Assembly: GCA_003246205.1 (NCBI GenBank)
Contig: QKBC01000013.1
Span: 93,974 to 157,973, forward strand
Reading direction: 5' to 3'
Origin: Flavobacterium haoranii
GTDB taxonomy: Bacteria; Bacteroidota; Bacteroidia; Flavobacteriales; Flavobacteriaceae
DNA: 64,000 bases
Made by a program: the position numbers and the translations under genes. This document shows positions 35,579-44,930 of this stretch, piece after piece; positions within the stretch are counted from its first letter, which is position 1, and every line of letters starts with the position of its first letter. The notes under the pieces were generated by a model, which was not told the origin of the DNA, searched no databases, and saw only the letters and a program-made list of their open reading frames with translations.

Positions 35579-38074
35579 ATGAAACATCTATATCAAGTCA
35601 CCGGAGTGTCCTGTAAAGGATGTCAGGCAAGCGTGGAAAAAACCTTGCAGTCTTTTCCGGAAATACAAAATATCACTATTGATCTTGCCACGGGTAAAAC
35701 CGAAATCGAAATGTCCTCTCATATCACCATTAAGCAATTGCAAGATGCTTTTTTGCGTGATGGTTTGCATTATTCCATTTCAGAATACCATGAGCATGCT
35801 ATGCCGCATCATCATCACCAACTACAACAGCCCAAAGAAAAAGGCAACGGAGTGTATTATTGCCCTATGTTTTGCGAAGAGGATAAAGTATACGATAAAC
35901 CCGGAAGTTGTCCGGTTTGTGGAATGGATTTGGTCGAACAACCTGCTGCTAAACCGAAGGCTTTATATGCTTGTCCTATGCATCCCGAAATTGTTTCAGA
36001 CGAACCGGGAAGTTGTAGCATCTGCGGAATGGATTTGGTGTTACAACAACCTAAAGATGAAGAGGAAAATACGGTTTACAATTCCTTAAGACGTAAATTT
36101 ATATTGTCGCTGTGTTTTACCATTCCCGTTTTTATTATTTCCATGAGTGGTATGTTGCCGCATAATCCGTTGTATAATATTTTGGATGTAACGTATTGGA
36201 ATTACGTTCAGTTTTTACTTACTTTACCTGTTGTGTTTTACACTTGCTGGATGTTTTTTACCCGAGCATGGAAATCCATTATTACTTGGAATTTAAACAT
36301 GTTCACTTTAATAGGAATCGGAGCCGGAGCCGCATTTGTATTCAGTCTCATCGGTTTGTTCTTTCCAACTATTTTTCCTAACGAATTAAAAGCGCACGAC
36401 GGCAGTGTTCATTTGTATTTTGAAGCTACGGCTGTTATTTTGACTTTGGTTTTACTCGGACAATTGTTAGAAGCCAGAGCGCATACACAAACCCATACGG
36501 CTTTAAAAGAATTGTTGAAATTAGCGCCATCCGAAGCCACACTTTGGGAAAACGGAACCGAGAAAAGGGTCGCTATCGATAAAATTGTGGAGGGAAACAT
36601 TTTGAGAGTTAAACCGGGCGAAAAAATTCCGGTGGATGGTATGTTAACTGAAGGCAATGCTTCGATTGACGAATCTATGATTTCCGGAGAACCTTTACCA
36701 GTTGACAAAAAAGAAGGTGATAAGTTAATCGGGGGAACATTGAATACCAACCAATCGTTTTTAATGAAGGCCGAAAAAGTGGGTGCAGAAACCTTGTTAT
36801 CTCAAATCATTGAATTGGTAAACCAAGCCGGACGTTCCAAAGCGCCTATTCAAAAATTAGCCGATACTATTTCTAAATATTTTGTGCCCATAATAGTTGG
36901 TGTTTCCATTATCACGTTTGTTGTTTGGGTTATTTTTGGACCGCAACCCGCTATGGTGTACGCTTTTGTAAATGCTATTGCGGTATTGATTATCGCTTGT
37001 CCTTGCGCTTTAGGTTTGGCTACGCCAATGTCGGTTGTGGTGGGAATTGGAAAAGGTGCCCAATTGGGAGTTTTGATAAAAAATGCGGAAGCCTTAGAAA
37101 CCTTACATAAAGTTGATGTGGTTTTGGTCGATAAAACCGGAACACTAACGGAAGGAAAACCTTCTGTAGAAAGCATTGAAGTGATAAACGGAACTGATGA
37201 AAAAGAATTCACAAAAGTCTTAGCTTCGGTAAACCAAAATAGCGAACATCCTTTGGCGAATGCTACGGTAACTTTCGCTAAACAAAAAAATATAGTATTA
37301 GATTCGGTAGACCAATTTGAATCGGTTACCGGAAAAGGAGTAAAGGCCATTTGGAACCATCAAGAAGTTTTAATCGGAAATATTGGCTTGCTTCAAGAAT
37401 TCAAAATTTTAGTTACCGATGAGGTTTTGCAAAAAGTAAAAGAAAAACAAGTGCAAGGTAAAACCGTTTCTTTTTTGGCTGTTGCCGGAACATTTTGGGG
37501 ATTTGTAGTCATTGCCGATGCGATAAAATCAACGAGTAAAGAAGCCTTACAATATTTCAAAGAGCAAGGCATAAAACTCGTGATGTTAACCGGTGACAAT
37601 CCGATTACGGCTAAAGCAGTCGCTGACGAATTAGGTTTGGACGAATACAAAGCCGAATGTTTACCGCAAGATAAACTTCAAGTCATTCAAGAATATCAAA
37701 AAGAAGGGAAAATTGTGGCCATGGCAGGCGATGGTATTAACGATTCACCGGCTTTGGCACAAGCCCAAATAGGAATCGCGATGGGAACCGGAACCGACGT
37801 GGCTATTAACAGCGCCGATGTGACTTTGGTCAACGGTGATTTGAAAAATATTGTAAAAGCACACCAATTGAGTAATGCCGTGATGAAAAACATCAAACAA
37901 AATCTGTTTTTTGCCTTTTTCTACAATTTATTAGGTGTTCCGGTAGCGGCTGGCGTGTTGTTTCCGGTATTCGGTATTTTATTGTCGCCCATGTTAGCTG
38001 CTGTAGCCATGAGTTTTAGTTCGGTTTCGGTAATTACCAATTCGCTACGCTTAAAATCTTTAAAAATAGAATAA
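35579..38074 (+). CDS. copA: Copper-translocating P1B-type ATPase
   Basis: This 831-aa pump has an N-terminal HMA domain with the metal site [10 protein letters not shown] and a His-rich stretch (HAMPHHHHQ). Two small Cys/Met/His heavy-metal-binding units follow, [10 protein letters not shown] ... CPVCGMDL and YACPMHPEI ... CSICGMDL. The core has the TGE-like loop SGEPLP, the membrane CPC motif (C474-P475-C476), the phosphorylated Asp in DKTGTLTEG (D518), [10 protein letters not shown] and [15 protein letters not shown]. The last helices carry [10 protein letters not shown] and [15 protein letters not shown], the YN and MxxSS signatures of Cu(I) pumps. It probably exports Cu(I). An aldo/keto reductase follows 19 bp later. 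Confidence 0.95.
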   Translation: MKHLYQVTGVSCKGCQASVEKTLQSFPEIQNITIDLATGKTEIEMSSHITIKQLQDAFLRDGLHYSISEYHEHAMPHHHHQLQQPKEKGNGVYYCPMFCEEDKVYDKPGSCPVCGMDLVEQPAAKPKALYACPMHPEIVSDEPGSCSICGMDLVLQQPKDEEENTVYNSLRRKFILSLCFTIPVFIISMSGMLPHNPLYNILDVTYWNYVQFLLTLPVVFYTCWMFFTRAWKSIITWNLNMFTLIGIGAGAAFVFSLIGLFFPTIFPNELKAHDGSVHLYFEATAVILTLVLLGQLLEARAHTQTHTALKELLKLAPSEATLWENGTEKRVAIDKIVEGNILRVKPGEKIPVDGMLTEGNASIDESMISGEPLPVDKKEGDKLIGGTLNTNQSFLMKAEKVGAETLLSQIIELVNQAGRSKAPIQKLADTISKYFVPIIVGVSIITFVVWVIFGPQPAMVYAFVNAIAVLIIACPCALGLATPMSVVVGIGKGAQLGVLIKNAEALETLHKVDVVLVDKTGTLTEGKPSVESIEVINGTDEKEFTKVLASVNQNSEHPLANATVTFAKQKNIVLDSVDQFESVTGKGVKAIWNHQEVLIGNIGLLQEFKILVTDEVLQKVKEKQVQGKTVSFLAVAGTFWGFVVIADAIKSTSKEALQYFKEQGIKLVMLTGDNPITAKAVADELGLDEYKAECLPQDKLQVIQEYQKEGKIVAMAGDGINDSPALAQAQIGIAMGTGTDVAINSADVTLVNGDLKNIVKAHQLSNAVMKNIKQNLFFAFFYNLLGVPVAAGVLFPVFGILLSPMLAAVAMSFSSVSVITNSLRLKSLKIE

Positions 38075-38093
38075 TCAAAGTTTTATATATCAC

Positions 38094-39038
38094 ATGAAAA
38101 AAGTAATAATTAAAAACACCGATTTAGAAATTGCTCCCATTAATTTTGGTGGAAATGTATTCGGTTGGACACTCGACGAAAAGCAATCTTTTGACATTTT
38201 AGACGCTTTTCACAATAAAGCTTTCAATTTTATTGATACAGCGGATACCTATTCTTGGTGGGTAAACGGAAAAGGAGGCCAATCGGAAACCATCATCGGA
38301 AATTGGATGAAACAACGTGGAAATCGCAACGAAATGGTCATTGCGACTAAAGTAGGTTCGCAAACCAAAGAACATGGATTCGATATCAGTAAAAAACACA
38401 TTTTAGAATCGGTAGATGAATCGTTACAGCGTTTACAAACTGACCACATTGATTTGTATTATACACATTTTGATGATGACACAACACCGGTTGAAGAAAC
38501 GATGGAAGCCTATGCCGAAATTGTAAAAGCCGGAAAAGTTCGTTACATAGCGGCGTCTAATGTTTCACCGGAACGGTTACGCGAATCGTTTGACGTAGCC
38601 GAAAAAAATGGTTTTCCCAAATATGTAGCCTTACAACCGCATTATAATTTAGTAGAACGCCAAAAATTTGAAACCGAATATGAGTCTTTGGTCAAAGAAT
38701 TCAATTTGAGTGTTTTTCCGTATTGGGCATTAGCCGCAGGATTCTTAACCGGAAAATACAGAACAGAAGCCGATTTCGGTAAAAGTGTCAGAGGTGAAGG
38801 TGTTCGAAAATATATGGACGACAAAGGTTTAGCCGTTCTAAAAGCATTGGATGCCATTTCAGCGAAATACAACAGCCAACCTGCAACAGTAGCTTTAGCT
38901 TGGCTATTGGCTCAACCATCAATTACCGCACCGATTGTTAGTGCAACGAGTCAAAATCAACTACAAACCTTGTTTGATGCACCCGAATTACTATTGGATA
39001 CAGAAGATTTACAGTTGCTAAATAACAGTAGTTTGTAA
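38094..39038 (+). CDS. Aldo/keto reductase
   Basis: This 314-aa NADPH-dependent TIM-barrel oxidoreductase has the catalytic tetrad D48 and Y53 (FIDTADTYSWW), K86 (VIATKVGSQ) and H125 (LYYTHFDDD). The cofactor region near the C-terminus is APIVSATSQNQLQTLF. The closest general group is the AKR11/12-type general stress reductases; the substrate is unknown. It is 19 bp downstream of copA and shares its terminator, so it may be induced with the copper pump. Confidence 0.9.
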   Translation: MKKVIIKNTDLEIAPINFGGNVFGWTLDEKQSFDILDAFHNKAFNFIDTADTYSWWVNGKGGQSETIIGNWMKQRGNRNEMVIATKVGSQTKEHGFDISKKHILESVDESLQRLQTDHIDLYYTHFDDDTTPVEETMEAYAEIVKAGKVRYIAASNVSPERLRESFDVAEKNGFPKYVALQPHYNLVERQKFETEYESLVKEFNLSVFPYWALAAGFLTGKYRTEADFGKSVRGEGVRKYMDDKGLAVLKALDAISAKYNSQPATVALAWLLAQPSITAPIVSATSQNQLQTLFDAPELLLDTEDLQLLNNSSL

Positions 39039-39061
39039 TTTTTTGAACGATACAATACGAT

Positions 39062-39092
39062 AAGCTGTCTGTGGAAACGGGCAGCTTTTTTT
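39062..39092 (+). terminator. Terminator of the copA-AKR operon
   Basis: AAGCTGTC / GGGCAGCTT stem with the loop TGTGGAAAC, followed by a T run. Confidence 0.75.
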
Positions 39093-39130
39093 ATTAGATA
39101 AAAAATCTGAAAAGGGAATTAAAAAATTAC

Positions 39131-39138
39131 TAACTTTG
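39131..39138 (+). promoter_or_regulatory. -7 box of the methyltransferase gene
   Basis: TAACTTTG, a perfect match 14 bp before the ATG at 39153. No TTG at the right distance. Confidence 0.45.
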
Positions 39139-39152
39139 AGAAAAAGCACGCT

Positions 39153-40742
39153 ATGATTGTCCATAAAACTGACTTGCGCCAACATATTTTTCTGCATTTA
39201 GATGGTTTGGTAACTGCACCAACAGCGTATTATTTATGGCAAAGTGGTGTTTTACAAGAACTGCTCGATCAAACTACTGTCGATTTACAAGAACTTACCC
39301 AAAAATTCAACGCTAACGAAGGGTATCTGAATGTGGCTTTGCGGGTTTTGGCTTCCCAAGGTTTTTTTGATTACCATTTGGATACAGTAAAAGAAGCGAT
39401 TTCGATTAGTTTGAATGCCAATTCTAAAGAAGCGTTTGCTCATTTTCATTGGTACGAAGCTACGGTTAAAATGTTGGAAGAAACCGATTTTTTTACTTCG
39501 GTGAAAATTACCAGTGAGCATTTATTCCGATTGCAAAATTTATTTGACGATTATCATCAAAAGAAGGCTTTGGCACAAACAGAGATTCAAAAACAAATTG
39601 TCAAACATTTAGAAGGCTATTTGGTGGCGCCCATTGCGGTAAGTTTAGGAATGACGGGAATGTTTCACAAATATTTTATGGAAACGTCTTTCAGTGCAGC
39701 GGAATTCCACAAAGAACCGGAAGCGTTCAAAGTGATCTTGGATTTCTTTGTTTCGTTGGATTGGTTTAGCCGAAAAAATGGAAATTATCAATTTACGGAA
39801 ACCGGTTTGTTTTTTGCTAAAAGAGCAACGGCTTACGGAGTGACGGTTTCGTATTTGCCCATGTTTAAGAACCTGAACCAAATGTTGTTTGGCAATGCAT
39901 CGGTTTTACGGGAAATAGCGGTTTATGAAGAAGAAAAGCACGTGAATCGGGAAATGAACGTTTGGGGTAGTGGAGGAGCGCATTCTACGTATTTTAAAGT
40001 GATTGACGATATTATTATCGAGTTGTTCAACAAACCGATACAGGAGCAGCCCAAAGGTATTTTGGATATGGGATGTGGAAACGGTGCTTTTTTGGAACAT
40101 ATTTTTGAAGTGATTGAACGCCAAACCTTACGCGGCAAACTGCTAGACGATTACCCGTTGTTTTTAGTAGGTGCCGATTACAATCAGGCGGCTTTGAAAG
40201 TAACTCGTGCCAATTTAATTAAAGCTGATATTTGGGCAAAAGTGGTTTGGGGTGATATTGGTCAACCCGATTTGTTAGCCAAAGATTTAAAAGAAAATTA
40301 CACCATTGATTTAGCCGATTTGCTGAACGTTCGTACCTTTTTAGACCATAATCGCATTTGGGAAAACCCGAAAAATAGCAATCCGAGTCGGGTTTCTACT
40401 TCAACCGGAGCTTTTGCACATCGCGGCGCCCGAATTTCCAATAATTTGGTAGAAGAAAACCTGTTTGAACACTTTAAAAAATGGTCGCCTTATGTGGAAA
40501 AGTTCGGACTTTTAATCATAGAATTGCATACCATTGCACCACAATTAACCGCACAAAATAGCGGAAAAACAGCAGCAACGGCGTATGATGCTACGCATGG
40601 TTTTTCAGATCAATTTATTGTTGAAATTGACGTTTTACACAAAATTGCAGTCGAAGCCGGTTTGCAACCCGATTCTTTGTATTTCAAAAAATTTCCGGAA
40701 GCCGACTATGCAACAGTTAGCATTAATTTGCTAAAAGGGTAG
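39153..40742 (+). CDS. SAM-dependent methyltransferase with duplicated N-terminal domain
   Basis: In this 529-aa protein the catalytic part begins at about residue 300 with the SAM motif GILDMGCGNGAFLEH; an acidic LVGADYNQAALKV follows. The N-terminal half contains two similar helical or winged-helix segments. One starts HLDGLVTAPTAYYLWQSGVL (about residue 11), the other HLEGYLVAPIAVSLGMTGMF (about residue 150), so an internal duplication is likely. The arrangement recalls O-methyltransferases of polyketide type, where such domains dimerise and close the active site. The late motif AATAYDATHGFSDQF is distinctive. The substrate is unknown, and no biosynthetic cluster surrounds it. Confidence 0.85.
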   Translation: MIVHKTDLRQHIFLHLDGLVTAPTAYYLWQSGVLQELLDQTTVDLQELTQKFNANEGYLNVALRVLASQGFFDYHLDTVKEAISISLNANSKEAFAHFHWYEATVKMLEETDFFTSVKITSEHLFRLQNLFDDYHQKKALAQTEIQKQIVKHLEGYLVAPIAVSLGMTGMFHKYFMETSFSAAEFHKEPEAFKVILDFFVSLDWFSRKNGNYQFTETGLFFAKRATAYGVTVSYLPMFKNLNQMLFGNASVLREIAVYEEEKHVNREMNVWGSGGAHSTYFKVIDDIIIELFNKPIQEQPKGILDMGCGNGAFLEHIFEVIERQTLRGKLLDDYPLFLVGADYNQAALKVTRANLIKADIWAKVVWGDIGQPDLLAKDLKENYTIDLADLLNVRTFLDHNRIWENPKNSNPSRVSTSTGAFAHRGARISNNLVEENLFEHFKKWSPYVEKFGLLIIELHTIAPQLTAQNSGKTAATAYDATHGFSDQFIVEIDVLHKIAVEAGLQPDSLYFKKFPEADYATVSINLLKG

Positions 40743-40743
40743 T

Positions 40744-41181
40744 TTATTTAGCAATACTTCTGCCTAAAACAAACATCGTATCTTGATTGCTGTCAATCAC
40801 GATGCGTTCGATGTTATTTTGCACGGCAATTTCCAATATATCTTTTGCAGGAAGGGAAGCGAAAGGTTTAGTATCATTTGCCCATTGCATTAATTTTTCT
40901 TGCGAAGTAAAAGCGCCCAATACTTTTTGCCCTTCCACTTCAAAAACAGAAGTAAACGACATTTGAGTTCCCTTTTCGATAGTAGACCAACCTTCTTCGT
41001 TTCTGTCTTTTCCAACAATAGGTTCGGTAGTTGGAATCAATAAAAAAGCATTATTTCCTTGCAATTCGTTCAAAACCGCCATAAAAGTATCTTGATTTTG
41101 GTTTTCGCGAAAAACTTTAATATAGGTTAACAAGTTAGTATTATTCGGCTGAAATTCCATTTCGGGTTGGGTTGTACTCAT
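40744..41181 (-). CDS. SseB-like N-terminal domain protein
   Basis: This 145-aa soluble protein matches the SseB N-terminal domain pattern: a first helix with TFMAVLNELQGNNAFLLIPT, the central TSVFEVEGQKVLGAFTSQEK and LMQWANDTKPFASLPAKDIL, and the end IVIDSNQDTMFVLGRS. The role of stand-alone SseB-like proteins is not established. It ends 1 bp from the convergent methyltransferase stop. Confidence 0.8.
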   Translation of the reverse strand: MSTTQPEMEFQPNNTNLLTYIKVFRENQNQDTFMAVLNELQGNNAFLLIPTTEPIVGKDRNEEGWSTIEKGTQMSFTSVFEVEGQKVLGAFTSQEKLMQWANDTKPFASLPAKDILEIAVQNNIERIVIDSNQDTMFVLGRSIAK

Positions 41182-41229
41182 TTTAAATTGTTTTTTGAAG
41201 TTGCAAAACTACGCATTTTTAATTAGTGC

Positions 41230-41790
41230 TTAAAATAAGCTACCTTGAATGAATTGCGATTTTTTTTCGTTCAAAAAAGGAAAGGTTTCCAAAATATCAA
41301 ACTGTTTTCGTTCTTCATTAAAAACACGCAACGCTATTTTGTTACAAAGGAAACTAACGTTTGGTTTTTCCTGAAATAATGCTTCGGCTTTTGCAAGATT
41401 TTCAGGAGTAATTCGTCGCCCAATGGAAAGATGTGGTTCGTTGCTTTTTATTTTTATAGGGTAGGGAAACTGTTGATGAACAGCAAGCATAATTTCTTTT
41501 AAATACCGTTTCGAATCGTCATTGGGAGCCAAAAAGAATGCACCGTTAGGAAACGTATTGAAATGATCAAATTTGACGGGTTGTGCTTTTAAAAATTTTG
41601 CAATGTCGGAAAGCTTGTGTTTAATTTGTTCAAGTTCTTTTTCGTCTTTTTCAAACTCATTTACGGTAATGTGTGCCAATGAATTCTTGCTGTTGTACCA
41701 ACCGATTTCAGACGCTAGTTCTTCTTTCATTTGCTGAACTTGTACAATGCACAAATCGCAGGGTTGGATAACAACAGAAAATCTTGCCAT
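41230..41790 (-). CDS. 2'-5' RNA ligase / 2H phosphoesterase family protein
   Basis: This 186-aa protein has the two catalytic H-x-T/S-x motifs: HITVNEF near residue 41 and HLSIGRRIT near residue 121. Their spacing is typical of LigT/2H phosphoesterases, which act on RNA 2',3'-cyclic ends or cyclic nucleotides. Both His motifs are intact. It follows a 68-aa membrane protein gene at 3 bp, so the two are one operon. Confidence 0.88.
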   Translation of the reverse strand: MARFSVVIQPCDLCIVQVQQMKEELASEIGWYNSKNSLAHITVNEFEKDEKELEQIKHKLSDIAKFLKAQPVKFDHFNTFPNGAFFLAPNDDSKRYLKEIMLAVHQQFPYPIKIKSNEPHLSIGRRITPENLAKAEALFQEKPNVSFLCNKIALRVFNEERKQFDILETFPFLNEKKSQFIQGSLF

Positions 41791-41793
41791 TAA

Positions 41794-42000
41794 CTAAACG
41801 TGTTTCGATTTCATTTCTTTAATGATCTTATTGGTTCTTCTGTCGGCATACATTCGATTTAAAGAAGTTACTGCCCATAAAAAAGCAGGAATCCAACCAA
41901 TGATGGTGATCTGTAATAGCAAACAAATAATTCCGGATAAGATTTTGCCCTGCAGCATTAGACTTAACCACGGAAAGAAAAAAGCAATAACATAGCGCAT
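41794..42000 (-). CDS. YqaE/Pmp3-like small membrane protein
   Basis: This 68-aa protein has two membrane helices (YVIAFFFPWLSLMLQG and IICLLLQITIIGWIPAFLWAV) with GWIPA in the second, the pattern of the YqaE/Pmp3 family. The C-terminal tail is basic (MYADRRTNKIIKEMKSKHV). Members affect membrane potential in yeast; the bacterial role is unclear. First gene of a two-gene unit with the 2H phosphoesterase. Confidence 0.85.
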   Translation of the reverse strand: MRYVIAFFFPWLSLMLQGKILSGIICLLLQITIIGWIPAFLWAVTSLNRMYADRRTNKIIKEMKSKHV

Positions 42001-42065
42001 ACTGATTCGTTTTTTGATGTATTAATAAGTAGTGTAAATGAACAAAAAGTTACAATATACTACTG

Positions 42066-42437
42066 TTAACTGACTTCAAATTCACGGCGTGAAGTTTGAA
42101 TAGCTTCCATATTTCCTACAGCCCAACTCACCAAGCCATGTAAATGGGGCAACAGAGAACTACCTCTTTCGGTAAGTTCGTATTCTACTTTTGGTGGAAT
42201 TTGCGGGTAAACCGTTCGTTTCACCAATCCGTCTGCTTCTAAGGCTTTTAAAGTAACGGCTAACATTTTTTGAGAAATGGATTGTATCGTTTTGTGTATT
42301 TCATTGAAACGCAAAGTCCCTTCTTCTTCCAGAACTAATAAAACGAGTACCGACCATTTGTCACCTATACGGTCAATAATGTTTCGGATGGGGCAATCTT
42401 CCACATTTGAAAATTTATCATTTTTTTTTGTTTCCAT
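42066..42437 (-). CDS. HxlR-family transcriptional regulator
   Basis: This 123-aa winged-helix protein opens with the family cysteine motif VEDCPIRNIIDRIGDKWSVL. LRFNEIHKTIQSISQKMLAVTLKALEADGLV is the recognition region and YELTERGSSLLPHL the wing. HxlR proteins often sense quinones or electrophiles through the N-terminal Cys (C15). It diverges from the QorB-like gene, the same arrangement as ytfH/ytfG in Escherichia coli, and probably controls it through the palindromes between them. Confidence 0.93.
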   Translation of the reverse strand: METKKNDKFSNVEDCPIRNIIDRIGDKWSVLVLLVLEEEGTLRFNEIHKTIQSISQKMLAVTLKALEADGLVKRTVYPQIPPKVEYELTERGSSLLPHLHGLVSWAVGNMEAIQTSRREFEVS

Positions 42438-42456
42438 AACTAATTGAAAATTAGTG

Positions 42457-42478
42457 TTACTAACCTTGTGGTAAGTAG
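42457..42478. promoter_or_regulatory. Candidate HxlR operator
   Basis: TTACTAACC-TTGT-GGTAAGTAG is an imperfect inverted repeat (7 of 9 pairs) 20 bp before the HxlR ATG, in the divergent region. Confidence 0.45.
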
Positions 42479-42529
42479 TTGATTTTGAGGTAACTTCTTG
42501 TGTAACTTATTTTTAATAAGTAACTTTGG

Positions 42530-42543
42530 TTACCAAAAGTAAG
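42530..42543. promoter_or_regulatory. Palindrome overlapping the qorB-like -7 box
   Basis: GTAAC-TTTG-GTTAC is a perfect inverted repeat. It contains TAACTTTG (42531-42538), a perfect -7 box on the + strand, so a bound protein would block the promoter. Confidence 0.5.
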
Positions 42544-42588
42544 TAAAAAACTTTTAGTTAGCAATTAATCATTTTAAAAAAATAAGTT

Positions 42589-43431
42589 ATGACAATAGGT
42601 ATCACAGGAGCTACAGGTCAATTAGGGCATTTGGTAGTTCAAAAATTAAAAGAGAAAAACACAGGAGCAACCATTGTAGCATTGGTCAGAGATCCTAAAA
42701 AAGCAGCTGATCTAGGAGTAGAAGCCAGAGTTTTTGATTACAACCAACCAGAGACTTTAGCAGAATCTTTAAAAGGAATTGATAAATTATTATTGATCTC
42801 AGGAAGTGAAATCGGAAAACGAGTAGAGCAACATGCTAATGTTATTGAAGCAGCTAAAAAAGCCGGTGTAAAGCTAATTGCATATACCAGTTTATTGCAT
42901 ACCGATAGATCCTCATTAGTGTTAGCAGGTGAACATTTGGAAACAGAAAAATTGTTGAAAGCATCCGGAATTCCCTATGTGATTTTACGTCACGGTTGGT
43001 ATACTGAAAACTATGTAGGTGGTTTGAGTGATGTTGTTGCTCACGGAACGTTGTATGGCAGTGCAGGTGAAGGAAAGATTTCTTCGGCTTCAAGAGCAGA
43101 TTTTGCAGACGCCGATGTAGCTGTTTTGGTTACAGAAGGTCACGAAGGAAAAATATACGAATTAGCCGGAGACGAAACTTATACTTTAGCCGATTTTGCA
43201 AAAATAGTATCGGAAGTAGCCGGAAAAGAAGTAAAATACCAAAATTTACCGGTTGAGGATTACGCTAAAGTGTTAGTAAGTGTAGGCTTACCGGAAGGAA
43301 TAGCCCAATTTTTAGCGGGAACACATATTGGAACCGAAAAAGGAGATTTGTTTGATGATAGCAAAGAATTGTCAAAATTGATTAGCAGATCTACGACGCC
43401 TTTAGCTGTAGTCTTGAAAGCAGCATTATAA
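42589..43431 (+). CDS. QorB/NmrA-like NAD(P)H:quinone oxidoreductase
   Basis: This 280-aa atypical SDR has the nucleotide motif TIGITGATGQLGHLVVQKL at the N-terminus and YTSLLHTDRSSL in the active region. RHGWYTENYVGGL and EGKIYELAGDETYTLADFA are also standard for the NmrA/QorB group. It probably reduces quinones with NADPH. The divergent HxlR regulator supports this, since the pair is conserved in other bacteria. The end of the gene is covered by a terminator shared with tetR. Confidence 0.93.
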   Translation: MTIGITGATGQLGHLVVQKLKEKNTGATIVALVRDPKKAADLGVEARVFDYNQPETLAESLKGIDKLLLISGSEIGKRVEQHANVIEAAKKAGVKLIAYTSLLHTDRSSLVLAGEHLETEKLLKASGIPYVILRHGWYTENYVGGLSDVVAHGTLYGSAGEGKISSASRADFADADVAVLVTEGHEGKIYELAGDETYTLADFAKIVSEVAGKEVKYQNLPVEDYAKVLVSVGLPEGIAQFLAGTHIGTEKGDLFDDSKELSKLISRSTTPLAVVLKAAL

Positions 43432-43452
43432 GATTTTGATTTTTCATAGGTA

Positions 43453-43487
43453 GAAAAGGGCTTAACAATATTTTGTTAGGCCTTTTT
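43453..43487. terminator. Bidirectional terminator overlapping the tetR 3' end
   Basis: AAAAGGGCTTAACAA / TTGTTAGGCCTTTTT stem-loop between convergent genes. The tetR stop codon (43476) falls inside the hairpin. Confidence 0.75.
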
Positions 43488-44108
43488 CGCGTTTATATAC
43501 AGTAGATATTCTGCTTTTCCTTGTGGCGTTAAATAAGGATAGAGCGACTGACCGATAACGTCATAATAGTAAGTAATGGACTTTTTAGATAGTGTTTCTT
43601 TTGCCGTGGCACTATTGGAGATCCAGAAATTAATTAAGATCTGCAATCGCTTGTATAAATATTCGTATTCGTGTGGCAATTCCTCTTTTCTAATGAAATC
43701 GTTAGCTATTAAAGCTACAAATAAGTTTTGGAATTGTTCAGTCCGGATAGTGTTTAGTTGAGCATAATGCGTTTTGATCTTTTTATTTTCTCTCATGATC
43801 TGAACAAAATCAAGTAAAAAGAAACGATACTGATAAAAATTATCCATAATGACCCGGAATACTTTAAAAAATGAAGACAAGCTGTTTTCATCTTGTTGTT
43901 CGACAATTCCTTTGTCAATATGTTCTACCAGTTGAAAGTACAAAGTTTCGATAATTTCTTCTCTTTTTTTAAAATGGTAGTTCAAATTTCCTTGGCTTAT
44001 TCCCATTTCCTGAGCAATCGTTCTCAAAGTAACTTGTGATAAGCCTTTGTCGTTAAAAAGGTTTAGTGCTGTTATTAAGATCCGGTCTTTGGTTTTTATT
44101 TTATTCAT
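43476..44108 (-). CDS. TetR-family transcriptional regulator
   Basis: This 210-aa protein has a TetR HTH at residues about 5-55 (RILITALNLFNDKGLSQVTL, then MGISQGNLNYHFKKREEII). The ligand domain is helical and unrecognised. It diverges from the 171-aa protein at 44319. A 7-bp inverted repeat (44245-44267) lies between them. The ligand is unknown. Confidence 0.92.
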   Translation of the reverse strand: MNKIKTKDRILITALNLFNDKGLSQVTLRTIAQEMGISQGNLNYHFKKREEIIETLYFQLVEHIDKGIVEQQDENSLSSFFKVFRVIMDNFYQYRFFLLDFVQIMRENKKIKTHYAQLNTIRTEQFQNLFVALIANDFIRKEELPHEYEYLYKRLQILINFWISNSATAKETLSKKSITYYYDVIGQSLYPYLTPQGKAEYLLYINAKKA

Positions 44109-44244
44109 ATACCAAAAATAAATAAAATAGTAAATCTGACCTATACCTTAGATCGATAAATCAGGATGGTGTTTAAAGGTAGTTTTGATTCGTTAAAATA
44201 AATGGACAAACTAAACAGAAGATTGGCTATCTTTATTTAAAATT

Positions 44245-44267
44245 ATCAGCAGCATATTCTTGCTGAT
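44245..44267. promoter_or_regulatory. Inverted repeat between tetR and the 171-aa gene
   Basis: ATCAGCA / TGCTGAT arms are separated by 9 bp, about 50 bp upstream of the ATG at 44319. The spacing is wide for a TetR site, so the assignment is tentative. Confidence 0.35.
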
Positions 44268-44318
44268 TAGTAAAATAAAGACTTGATAAGCTTATTTTTT
44301 CAAACTAATAGAAACACT

Positions 44319-44816
44319 ATGAAAAAAGTAAAAGAGGAAAAGATTCAGCCAACGCCGGCTATGCAGGAACTTTTAGCAACAGTTGATTTTTATGATACTT
44401 TTTCTACCACTAACCACTTTCATTCAATGGAAGAGATCACCCAGCTCGTTTTCAACTCTTCTTCCCGGTGGGTGGACGCACTTTTTAAGATCAGGAATAA
44501 GTTGGTAAAACTGATCGGTTTGCGATCCAATTTACCTTCCGGTTACCATAGCCGGTTTGAAGTGGGAGGTTATATCAAATTCTTTAAGATATTTTCCGTT
44601 ACAGCAAATGAGGTTGTATTGGGTGCCGATGATTCGCATCTGAACTTTAGAGCTGTTGTGGCAAACGATTATGCTGATCAGTATAATATCAAAGTCACCA
44701 CTTTAGTCCATTTTAACAACGCAAAAGGGAAATGGTATATGAAGGTGATACAACCTTTTCATCGGTTGGTTGTCGCCCGTATGGTGAAGAATGCTTTTTG
44801 TGAGAAAGTCAAGTGA
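44319..44816 (+). CDS. DUF2867-like protein
   Basis: The frame opens at 44283, but the ATG at 44319 (MKKVKEEKIQPTPAMQEL) is the natural start and gives 165 aa. The body has SSRWVDALFKIRNKLVKLIG, GGYIKFFKIFSVTANEVVLG and IKVTTLVHFNNAKGKWYMKV, ending PFHRLVVARMVKNAF. This matches my recollection of the DUF2867 group, a lipid-binding-like fold of unknown function. It lies opposite tetR and is the obvious candidate target of that regulator. Confidence 0.78.
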   Translation: MKKVKEEKIQPTPAMQELLATVDFYDTFSTTNHFHSMEEITQLVFNSSSRWVDALFKIRNKLVKLIGLRSNLPSGYHSRFEVGGYIKFFKIFSVTANEVVLGADDSHLNFRAVVANDYADQYNIKVTTLVHFNNAKGKWYMKVIQPFHRLVVARMVKNAFCEKVK

Positions 44817-44833
44817 TTTTTATTGTAATAGTT

Positions 44834-44863
44834 AAAAGGTTGCCGAAAGGCAGCCTTTTTTAT
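44834..44863 (+). terminator. Terminator of the DUF2867-like gene
   Basis: AAAAGGTTGCC / GGCAGCCTTTT stem with a GAAA loop and a T run. Confidence 0.8.
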
Positions 44864-44930
44864 TGAGAATTATGGGAAACCGTAAAAATAAGTGTTGGTA
44901 TTTTTTAATTTTCATCAAAAATGTATTAAA

